A stretch of 31,876 bases of DNA, taken from assembly GCA_049999805.1 (NCBI GenBank), contig JBNGIO010005973.1:1-31876 (forward strand), written 5' to 3'. The position numbers and the translations under genes were made by a program. Under the pieces are notes generated by a model that saw only the letters and a program-made list of their open reading frames with translations, searched no databases and had not been told where the DNA came from. The stretch comes from Folioceros fuciformis (Eukaryota; Anthocerotophyta; Anthocerotopsida; Anthocerotales). Below, one piece after another: positions 11,468 to 20,366 of this stretch (position 1 is its first letter; every line of letters begins with the position of its first letter).

Positions 11468-11529
11468 CGAGCAAGGACATACAGAGGTACATGTCGTGGT
11501 CGTGGAGGGCCGTGCGGACACACGTGCCG

Positions 11530-11551
11530 GCCTTAATGGCCATCGGGTATC
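11530..11551 (+). repeat. Right copy of 22-base inverted repeat
   Basis: Identical to the reverse complement of 6724-6745. A second partial copy follows directly (cttaatggccatcggtatcc at 11551-11570), so this end has an internal duplication. Confidence 0.7.
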
Positions 11552-12044
11552 TTAATGGCCATCGGTATCCATCTGCAAGCAACTATAGTAGGTATGTACA
11601 TACGTAACATGGGAATTCATTCATAGTGTGCTTGTGCATCCTCTAACCTAACTTAACGTGACAGTAACGTATGGCATTTTTCAATCTCTCGTCGTAGTAG
11701 AGATGTGTATATATAATTCATAATACAAATCGCGATGAACAGATCGACCTGATCTTTAACTGGCGAACTGGTTGATTGAGCATCAACTCCCATCTACTCC
11801 AGGTTGAGTCAGAACATTGGTAAACTAAACTGCCCGATGATAATCGAATTGTGAAGTATTTTACAATGGATAAAAACCTAAGAAAAACCTGGTTCGACGT
11901 ACATCGTGTTACTGCTTGCTCCATTCAGCACATCGTCACCGGCCGACCGCCAATGGATGCGCTCCTAGGAGCGGATCCATTGAGGGTTCGCCATTGACGA
12001 TCTGTTTCGAACTGCAAAGGGATGTTTTAAGCAGAGGACATGCC

Positions 12045-14810
12045 TCAGTCGTTCAGCCTTGATCGTAGACCCTCGAGCAGGCCATAGAGCAACTCATGTT
12101 CACGCCTGCAGACTCCTGCCTGAAATTTGTGCACTTTACGGTCGTGCTCGATCCAGCTTTGTCCAGGCTGCTTCCGCACAACCGATTTCAGTCTCAGCTC
12201 ATCCACTTCTCTTGCAGACTGATGCATGCCAGCATGGGCATAGATGTTAGACATCAGCGTGTATGCTGAGGCGTGTTTTGGGTCCACGCTCAAAGCACCT
12301 TGAAAGGCCCGCTTTGCCAGCACCACGTCCCCGTGCTTTCGGCAGGCGCCCAGTAAACATAGCCACACTGGCAGATCAGGCTGCATAGGCATCTGCGCGA
12401 GCAACTCTTCGGCCTTGCGCAAGAGCCCTGCGCGGCCAAAAAGATCAATCATGCAAGAGTAATGCGCCATCTCGGGAGAGATGCCATGATCCCTTGTCAT
12501 GCATTCAAAGTATTTCAATCCCTTGTCCACCATGCCAGCATGACTGCAGGAAGTGAGGAGAGCCAAAAATGTGCATCTGTCTGGTTTAACGCCAGTTTGA
12601 CGCATCTTCTCAAACAGCTGTAGCAACATCTCGTGAGCTCCTAGGCCAGCGTATCCAGCTAGCAGTGCATTCCATGATACCAAGTCAGGCTGAGGCAGTA
12701 AGTCAAAAACACGCTGGGCCTCGACCATGTCACCACATCTGCCATACGCCTGAATCAGACTTGTCGCCACAGACACACTGAACTCCGCATCACCCCCGAC
12801 AAGAGTCAGGTGGATACGTGCACAGGTGTCCAAAGATCCTGTACTACTGCATGCTTTCAACACAGACAGCAAGGTTGCCTCATTTGCCCTAACGCATTGA
12901 ACTTCCATCTGGGAAAAAAGGTCCAAAGCGTTTTCCCCTAGCTCCTGCTGCGCGTATGCTGCAATCATGGCATTCCATGAAACTACATTCCGAGTGGGCA
13001 GTGTCTCAAACACCTGTTCGGCCTCTTGGATGCTTCCACACTTTGCATACGCATTGATCAAACTGCTGCCCACAAACATATCTGAATCAAAATTCTCTTT
13101 CATAGTTGCAGCATGGATCTCCCTAACCCTTTGCAGTGCCTTCACCCGCACAGTTGTTTGGCCATCCACACGGGCAGCAGCCTCCTTTTCCTCAGAGGAG
13201 GCACATGCCAGCAGTAAGCTGGCGAGGGTCCTTGCGTTTGGCCTCAAACCCTCGTCTTGCATGCGGACATACAGCTGCCAAGCTTTTCCTGCGTTGTGGT
13301 GCTGAGCGCATGCTGCGATCATGGCATTCCATACCACCACAGTAGGGTGGGACACGCTATTAAACACCTGCTCCGCCTCCTTGAACCTCCCACATTTTGC
13401 GTACATGCTAATCGAAGTGCTTGCGACAAACACGTCTGAGTCAAAACCCCCATCAGCAGCTGCGGCGTGCAGCTCTCTCCCTTTTTGCAAGACCCTGGCC
13501 TTTGTAGTTAGCCCATCCACGAGTGCAATTCCCTCGCGTTCTGCCAGGCTGCTACATGCTTGCAGTACACTCACAAAGGTCTGTTGATTTGGTGTCGCTT
13601 GCTCCTCTTTCATCTGTAAGAAAGTCTCTAATGCCTTGTCTCCTTGGTCCTGCTGAGCATAAGCTGCGATCATGGCAGTCCACGTAACCACATTGCGCTT
13701 GGATAATCTTGTAAACACCTGAGCTGCATCCTTGACGCTCCCACATTTTGCATACATACTAACCAACGAGCTACCAAGAAACATATCTGCATCAAAACCC
13801 CCTTCCTTAGCTCTAGCATGCACATTTCGGCCTTCCTGCAGAGACACCACTTTCACATTCCTCCCCTCTGCAAGAGCACTTTGTTCCAGTTCTGCAAGGC
13901 TGCCACATGCTTGGGCAGCACTCACAAAGGTTCGGACATCTGGCCTTACCCCTTCGGCTTGCATTTGGTGATAGATGTCTAACGCCTTTTCTCCTTGGTC
14001 ATGTTGAGCATATGCGGAAAGCATGGCATTCCACGATACTACAGTGCGCTGGGACAGTCCATTGAAGACCTGCCGTGCTTCGCTGATGCTCCCACACTTG
14101 CCATACATATTAACCAAAGCGCTTCCGACATAGGTATCAGATTCAACCCCATGCTTTCGAGCATCAGCATGAATACGCTTGCCTTCTTGAAGGTCCTTCA
14201 ATCTGCTGCATGCTTTCAATAGGCAAACGAATGTATAGTTATTGGGCTGCACGCCTTCCTGTTGCATCTGTTCATAGCATGACAGAGCCTTACGAGATTG
14301 TCCAGAACTGTCATATCCTGATATGATGGCTGTCCACGAGTAAACTGTTCGTTTGGACAGCCTGCGAAATAGCTCTAGCCCGTCCCTGAAGCTCCCACAG
14401 TTAACCAGCGTGGTGATCATATGATCTCCCAAGGAATGGTTACACTCCAACCCACGTTTTGCCAAATGAGCTTGGACCTGCTTGGCCCCGGCCAGTGCTT
14501 TCTTTTTTGTGCAAGCTCGCAGTAGCCTCTGGTACATGTTCACTGAAGGCACACTTCCCTGGTGGTCCATGTCCACCAGCAAGGACAGAACCTGGTCTAG
14601 TTTTCCTTCCCTGCAAAGAGTCTCAAACCGACAGATATCCATGGATGTCATTGAGGTCCTGTAATGGCACAACCGGAAAGAACTCGAGCCAGTCAGGACG
14701 ACAAGTACCCTGCCAGCAACAGCTCTCATCACACTCACAAGTGAAACAATGGAAAACTGAAGCACCTCGTTGGAGAGAAAAAAACCTTTCACTTGCAGAC
14801 GTCGAGACAA
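12045..14810 (-). CDS. PLS-class pentatricopeptide repeat protein, E/E+ type
   Basis: An intact, intronless 921-residue frame. Tandem PPR motifs run from about residue 55 to 830, with hallmark pieces such as SWTAIISGY, VNMYGKCGSISEA, VVSWNAMLSAYAQ, LINAYAKCG and CSHAGMVDKGLKYFE. The C-terminus (about 830-921) is an E/E+ region (QPGQSWIEHDRKVHKFQAG) and stops before any DYW deaminase domain. Such proteins bind organellar RNA and usually select C-to-U editing or processing sites. Lacking DYW, this one would need a partner deaminase if it edits. Met28 (14727-14729) is an attractive alternative start: the sequence after it (MRAVAGRVLVV, then Ser/Arg-rich) looks like an organelle transit peptide. 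Three 118-residue modules (about 304, 422 and 540) share an unusual linker between PPR units. The organelle and RNA target cannot be read from the sequence. Confidence 0.95.
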   Translation of the reverse strand: MSRRLQVKGFFLSNEVLQFSIVSLVSVMRAVAGRVLVVLTGSSSFRLCHYRTSMTSMDICRFETLCREGKLDQVLSLLVDMDHQGSVPSVNMYQRLLRACTKKKALAGAKQVQAHLAKRGLECNHSLGDHMITTLVNCGSFRDGLELFRRLSKRTVYSWTAIISGYDSSGQSRKALSCYEQMQQEGVQPNNYTFVCLLKACSRLKDLQEGKRIHADARKHGVESDTYVGSALVNMYGKCGSISEARQVFNGLSQRTVVSWNAMLSAYAQHDQGEKALDIYHQMQAEGVRPDVRTFVSAAQACGSLAELEQSALAEGRNVKVVSLQEGRNVHARAKEGGFDADMFLGSSLVSMYAKCGSVKDAAQVFTRLSKRNVVTWTAMIAAYAQQDQGDKALETFLQMKEEQATPNQQTFVSVLQACSSLAEREGIALVDGLTTKARVLQKGRELHAAAADGGFDSDVFVASTSISMYAKCGRFKEAEQVFNSVSHPTVVVWNAMIAACAQHHNAGKAWQLYVRMQDEGLRPNARTLASLLLACASSEEKEAAARVDGQTTVRVKALQRVREIHAATMKENFDSDMFVGSSLINAYAKCGSIQEAEQVFETLPTRNVVSWNAMIAAYAQQELGENALDLFSQMEVQCVRANEATLLSVLKACSSTGSLDTCARIHLTLVGGDAEFSVSVATSLIQAYGRCGDMVEAQRVFDLLPQPDLVSWNALLAGYAGLGAHEMLLQLFEKMRQTGVKPDRCTFLALLTSCSHAGMVDKGLKYFECMTRDHGISPEMAHYSCMIDLFGRAGLLRKAEELLAQMPMQPDLPVWLCLLGACRKHGDVVLAKRAFQGALSVDPKHASAYTLMSNIYAHAGMHQSAREVDELRLKSVVRKQPGQSWIEHDRKVHKFQAGVCRREHELLYGLLEGLRSRLND

Positions 14811-14974
14811 ATATAGACCAAGGTGCGCTTCTCATTCCAAACTGCAGCTCCACATCTGCCATGTCAACGTTGGAATCATAATCCACCACTCCAGTAACAC
14901 GCTTCAGGACGGTAAGGCCCTTCCTCAGACCATGACATGGACAGTCAGGTCAGAAAATCTAGACGACAGGCGAG

Positions 14975-15060
14975 CTTCCATGGTTTCACATTCTGTGCAT
15001 TGGTGGTCAATCACAGACGGCCTTCCTTGGTTTCACATTCTGTGCATTGGTTGTCGATGA
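14975..15060. repeat. 47-base tandem duplication
   Basis: tggtttcacattctgtgcat occurs twice, 47 bases apart, each preceded by cttcc (14975 and 15022). It lies in the divergent spacer between the PPR gene (minus) and the PLAC8 gene (plus), so it could sit in either promoter. Confidence 0.85.
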
Positions 15061-15227
15061 GCTGAGGTGAAGTGCAGTGCAATGGTAGCAGGATGGACGA
15101 ACCGAAGTACAAGGTTCACAAGTGTCCGGGAGGCAGGTTTGTTCCTCCGCTCAGTGTCAAGGTCATGCGCATCCTATCCGCCTGATGACACTTGTCAAGT
15201 GCAAATGAAGAGCAGAGGTTATCAGAA

Positions 15228-16084
15228 ATGACAAGACGCAGCTACATGGGAGCTGTTTCCGAGGCGTGGAAGACGCGGATTGCCGGCTCCGAATGCCCTA
15301 AAACCTTGCGATGCAACCATGGAGTGTGCATCAGAGCACAAACCCGAAGTAGGCTCGTTCCCGAAGAAGCAGCTGGCCGTAACTTCAGCTATAGCTCTCC
15401 AACCATGGTATTCCCGTTCAGTAAATCCGAGAAATGGCACACTGGCTACTGTGGATGCTTTGAGGACTGGAAGTCATGTGAGTTTCAAATTCCTTTGTTT
15501 GCAAGCTCTCACAGCAGGCATCAGATCTGACATTCTTGATACATGTTCCAGGTCTGTGTGGCTGCTTCTGCCCTTGCGTACTGGTGGGCAGAATAGTGGA
15601 GATCATCGATCAAGGAGCCACATGTGAGTAGACTGTCGTCCGCTTTTTCTTTCAGTGGCAGTCATCGCATATTCCACGAGCCCAACTACATGGCTGTGAC
15701 GCAAAGCTGAGGAGATGGAGATGTGCAGCCTGCCGTGCAGGGTGCATGCTGTTCTGCTGCTTGCAGACCTGCACAGGGTGCGGGTGTCTGTACACTTGCG
15801 GGTACAGGTCACGGCTACGTCAAAAATTCGGGCTCCCAGCACAGCCGTGCCCCGATTTCTTCGCAGACTGTCTTTGTCCATGCTGCTCTCTCACGCAACA
15901 GTACCGAGAACTGAAGCACCGCGGCTACGAGCCCTCTCGGGGTAATCATCTTCTGCACCTAATTCAGGAATGACCGTCACTTCTCATTTGCTTTCCAAAC
16001 AAGCATGCTGACGACGTCCACGGACCAGGGTACGAGGGGAACAAGGGTGTCAAACTTCCACAGCTCCAGATCATGAAGAAGTAA
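15228..16084 (+). CDS. PLAC8 (cysteine-rich, cell-number-regulator/FWL-type) membrane protein
   Basis: Four exons join in phase: 15228-15477, 15552-15623, 15729-15941 and 16029-16084, giving 196 residues with a TAA stop. All introns are GT-AG (74, 105 and 87 bases). The PLAC8 domain is clear. WHTGYCGCFEDWKSC is split by intron 1, then CLCGCFCPCVLVGRIVEI, then GATSC across intron 2, then CLYTCGYRSRLRQKFGL, CPDFFADCLCPCCSLTQQYRELKHRG and a short tail ending QIMKK. Plant PLAC8 proteins are plasma-membrane proteins linked to organ-size control, cadmium resistance and calcium influx; which applies here cannot be told. The N-terminus is uncertain. ATG 15228 is the first in-frame Met, but an upstream exon from ATG 15093 (MDEPKYKVHKCPGG, possible donor near 15137) is possible. 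Confidence 0.85.
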
Positions 16085-16493
16085 AGCAGCAAAGGAAGCC
16101 CCAGGTGTCCAAATTTACCACAAACATGGTTGCCGTGAAGGATCGCAATTGCTCATGCTGTGTCGGGACCACCCTCCGACGCCTGCATGTTCTATGTACC
16201 TGTTGGGACGTCCTATCTGAACAGACCAGAGACAATGACTTGTGCAAAGGAGATGATGCTTTGCTCTAGCGTTGAAAACCTCCATATTTCCATTACTGCC
16301 GTGCCATGCACAACAAAGCAATCACACACTTCGTTACTGTGTAATCTCTCCTCCTGTGATTGAGAAGTTGGTGCAATTGCCACTGCCGAGTCTGTACGAT
16401 CTAACCCTCCATCAACACCAACGTGTGCAATGCCGTGTCATATCCAGCCGTGACACCACCAGGAATCTTCATCCGGCCTTTCCTCGCTGGCTC

Positions 16494-16620
16494 ATGCTGC
16501 TATGTTTGGGAATGTGCCTCCGGCATCCTTGAGTCTATGCTGCTATGTTTGGGAATGTGCTTCCAGGATCCTTGACCCTACTACTATGTTTGGGAATGTA
16601 CCTTCCTGATCCTTGACTGC
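16494..16620. repeat. Three-copy tandem repeat, 41-43-base period
   Basis: Three units each contain tatgtttgggaatgt (16501, 16544, 16585) followed by a variant of gcctccggcatccttga. They lie about 410 bases downstream of the PLAC8 stop, in non-coding DNA. Confidence 0.85.
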
Positions 16621-18756
16621 TTCTATTCTAGATCGATTGAGAGCAGTAGAATACAAAGCAGAGTAGCCACTTGGAGCCAACAGTAACAGGCTGGCTTTGC
16701 CACGTGCTCATGAAGAAAGTCAGGTCCGAATCTCCGAATCTCTCGAAGGAGTGTCTGTAAGGCAGCCTAAATCGGGCTTTTACTGTACGAGTGTCAGGCT
16801 CCGCACCTGGACATTGTTCATTACGCGCACGGCTGCTAGGAGTACCGTATGGTGCATGTATGTACATACTTTGCAGTTTATATGATAAACTGAGACGCCA
16901 AAGAATCTATGGGGGCCATGCGAAGGAGGAAAGGAATTTATAATTGCCTAGTACGTACTGCATTCCACATTGCACATATATGTACCTTATTGAGGGTAAT
17001 AGTATCTCTCTAATTCTCTGGTAGATATTTATGTAATTTTTTTATTGTAAATATTATTATAATCTTTGTAGTCAAGCACTCTAGAAATCTGTACATATGA
17101 TTTTTCGGACGGTAAACCTAATATCCCTAATATCCTCATGATCGACGAACCATCTCAAAGCGCCCATGTAAACAACACTTCAATGAGTATTCCCACTATT
17201 GTCAACTATACTAAGTCGGCCTTAATCAAGTACACATAAATGTTTGATGAGTGAAGTCATGGATACTTCAATTCTCAACATGGTGTGTGCTAATGTTGCA
17301 CAATCATTCAAAAGTGCCACATAACAAAAGTTGTCTTATCATTGAATTTGATCATATTCCACTTTTCAAGCCATTAGTCCTATTGCTTATCAACTTGATC
17401 GTGTCCCTTCTCACAAATGGCATTAGGTCTTGGACATTCCCCTTCTTAAACCTTTTGTTTGTTCTTCCCCTTCTCATCCCCAACCCACCTTAGATTTTAG
17501 GAAATCTAAGTATAAAATTAATGGCATCCTCAAACATCAAACTCATCACTACCGCCCTGTACACTTTATGCTGTAGTGTAGCTATTCACTCTTTAAAGTC
17601 ACTAGGGAGGCTAAAGCTCTCACTACTTACCATACATCCTACAGTTTTGTGGGTGAAACCCTTTCTACCCCTAGGTGAGTTATTAGTGAATGCGAGGGTT
17701 AGCCAACTATGATTGTTTGATAATCCACAGCCATAGGAGGAATAAAGGTGAACTAGCTAAAGAGCAGGAGACTAGGTTTTGGCACAATTTTTCTTTCGTT
17801 GGGTAAGCTTGCCATTGCTGAGCTTCATACAACCCCATTGCCAAAGATGTCAATCATACAAGAGTGGAATCACATCCATGCAAAGTTTTAACATGCTCCT
17901 CCAAGAGGAGAAGACACAACAAATAAGGAGGATGCTAATGATTTGTAATGCAGCATATGAGCATAGAGCATATACAGGCACCCCTATGAACCAATTTGAG
18001 GGCAAGTGTGCGGTGGATGTGTTGTGTTGTATAAGGCTTGGAGGCCATGACAAGGGCCTGTCGCGCAGCAGCCGCATAGCTGCATGCCTACCTAGCCTGT
18101 CTACCAAGCTAGGTCACTGAGCTTCCGCCTGCCTGCGATCTCCTTGGCCTTCGACCCAGGAGCAACAATCCTAGCCTTAATTTGTCCTTGACCTATGGCC
18201 AAGAGCAAGGCTACAAAAAGAGACTAGGTTTGCCTAAGAGAGGCAGACCCGGGACCCGTCAACAGGTGAAATCAAGCTGGAAAATTCTCCCAACCTGGCA
18301 ATGCAACGAACCACAAGAACCTCTAGGAGACAAAGACACAGCAGGGACGAAGTATGGCTGTCTATTGGAACAAGACAAACATCAACAATCCGAGAATCCA
18401 TGGCTGGGTGCCTACATATATAGGCAAAAACTCCCAGGAGTTCTCGATGAAGTGTCCACCCGTATCGATGGTGGGCACTTTATAATCCTACTTTCCTTGA
18501 TTTATGATTTTTATGTATTTTCTAATATCTTCTAATATAAATCTGCTATCTATATATGCGGCATAGCACCGCGCCTTTCATGCACAACCATGCATATAGG
18601 TTGCATGCGCCATGACACATCACCTGCCACATGTCCACATACATCACATGTCATCCTTCATCTCCATATGCATGCATACATGGCACACATGCATATATGG
18701 CATACATGTCATGTGCAGGCCATCCATGGGCCATGTACATGACATCATCAAGCACT
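16621..18756. other. Gene-poor AT-rich spacer
   Basis: No reading frame here has family resemblance or plausible splice structure. About 16990-17560 is strongly AT-rich. Around 18590-18740 the DNA is dense in CATG/ATGCAT words (for example atgcatgcatacatgg), giving alternating purine-pyrimidine low-complexity sequence. Confidence 0.6.
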
Positions 18757-18853
18757 TCAGCATCAGGGCTTATGCCCGAGATGCTCCAGTCAGTATCTAG
18801 TCATTTCAGCATTCAGGGCTTATGCCCAGGATGCTCTAGTCAGTATCCAGTCA
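18757..18853. repeat. 48-base tandem duplication
   Basis: Two copies start ttcagcat at 18757 and 18805. They share cagggcttatgccc, gatgct, agtcagtatc and agtcat. Confidence 0.85.
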
Positions 18854-20366
18854 TAGAGTCTTAGGTGCTCTGTTTCCCATACAGCAACAGCATGACAGGC
18901 CCTTCAAACTAGCCTAGATGTCAAAAAAAAAATGTAAAAGAATAGTACCTACTACCGTCATGGTAGTGATACAACCATAGGAGTATGGTATGCATGTAAA
19001 GGTAGGCCAATTTTGGGACACATCCACCTACCTAGGAGTAAGAAAGCATGTATGTAGGTAGACAATCTTAAGATTGCTTACCTACATACATGCTCTCTCT
19101 ATGTGTTTACTTACGCAAGCTTGGGTATGTAAACACATGAATGTTCCTCCACATAACATAGCTTCCCTTACATTTTTATCCACAAGTAGCAATTTTAGAC
19201 AGATTAAGGGTCCTAAGCAACATGGCAATCAAGGTGTGAGAACCTTTGTCTACTTCCATTAGGTGTTGAATGTTGCTCCCTCCCTGTGCTACATTGCTAA
19301 GAAGCTAGGGCTCAAGGAAGTAGAATGTCTTGGCAATGCCCTAGCTTGTTAACGACTTTGACCTAGAATGAAGGAGGGTCTCAAGGAGGGTGAGAAAACC
19401 TTATCTCAGCTATGTTGTTTGGCATTAGGGCTCCCTATGGAAGACTAGTTCAGGTAAGCATGGAAATCAATGGTAAGCGTGTTGTTGGGTAGGCACACTA
19501 CAAATGCATGAGGGATTACAAGTACGGTGCAAATAGGAATTTTGTATGCATGAAAACGTAATTGCTTGTTGCCCGGCTTTGGTAACTAGTCACTGTTGGT
19601 TGAAGGCACTAAAGCAACTTGTTTAATCCCCGAGTTTGGAGAAATTGTCGCATATAATTGTAGTTTGATGATGCCCACAAAATTCCGCAACTGAGCAAGA
19701 CTTCCATGGGGGGCAAGTGTGGTGTGACCATTGGGTGGACAGATCAGTGGGGAGCGAAGGTCGAAAGGCAGAATCTGTGGTAGCCGCCCGAGGTGGGCCC
19801 CAAGATCCCCGAGAAGCTTCCTTCGTAGATAAGAGCCCCGTTGGCCCAGACAGTTTCAGCCGAAGTAAGGAAGCCAGGTGTATGTCCGAAACGCACCGCG
19901 TCCTGGCCCTTGGGCCCAGTGAGACGCAGCTGCTCCAGTGAGCGAGCACCTGTGCCATAGGCCTCTGGGCAACAGGGATGGGGGGACCGGGCTCGACCAT
20001 AAATAACTCCAGCTCCCTTCCCGTTACGGTAGTATATGTAGCTGTGTACTTCCTCCCTAGGATGTCACCGTTCCCAGCGAGCGCACCATCATTCGGCTCA
20101 GAGTGTACATGTGGTGCCAATTTCCAGCTTTTCGAAAGCCGATGTTGCTCTAGCGCTAGTGGAACAGTGTTCTGGAATTTTTGTGCTGCTGCTGCTCACT
20201 GTCACAATCCAATTCACGCTTGCGGATGGAGCGGGTCTTGTGAGGATTTGGAGTCGGATTGTGTAGTTCCTCCTTGGTTTGGATTTGTGGATGTGTTTGT
20301 AGCGTAGCCATGGCTAGCGGTTTGATATGGATAGCTACCGTGCTCGCTTAGTGTTCACCTTGTAGT
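18854..20366. other. Spacer upstream of the potassium transporter
   Basis: Contains the twin palindromes at 19046-19138. From about 19640 the composition becomes GC-richer up to the transporter start, suggesting promoter and 5' leader. A 165-codon open frame on the minus strand (19623-20120) has no resemblance I can place and I do not call it a gene. Confidence 0.5.
19046..19138. repeat. Two adjacent loop-less palindromes (48 and 38 bases)
   Basis: 19046-19093 folds on itself with centre 19069/19070: the left arm starts gcatgtatgtaggta and the right arm ends tacctacatacatgc, 24 pairs with two mismatches. Seven bases later, 19101-19138 is a second palindrome centred at 19119/19120 with outer arms atgtgtttac and gtaaacacat, 19 pairs with two mismatches. 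Neither has a loop. Confidence 0.9.

Larger units (their letters stand above)
10851..12044. other. Non-coding stretch between transposase and PPR gene
   Basis: No convincing gene. It holds a poly-A/CCCTAA-like patch at 11099-11136, the tandem repeat at 11356-11467, the right inverted-repeat copy at 11530-11551 and AT-rich DNA. The last few hundred bases are probably the 3' flank of the PPR gene. Confidence 0.6.

Noticed and set aside
12059-14664. Several plus-strand frames of 60-140 codons
   Set aside because: All are antisense shadows of the intact PPR gene.
19623-20120. Minus-strand 165-codon frame upstream of the potassium transporter
   Set aside because: No motif or homology recognised, and it lies in the probable promoter/leader. 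Not enough to call a gene.
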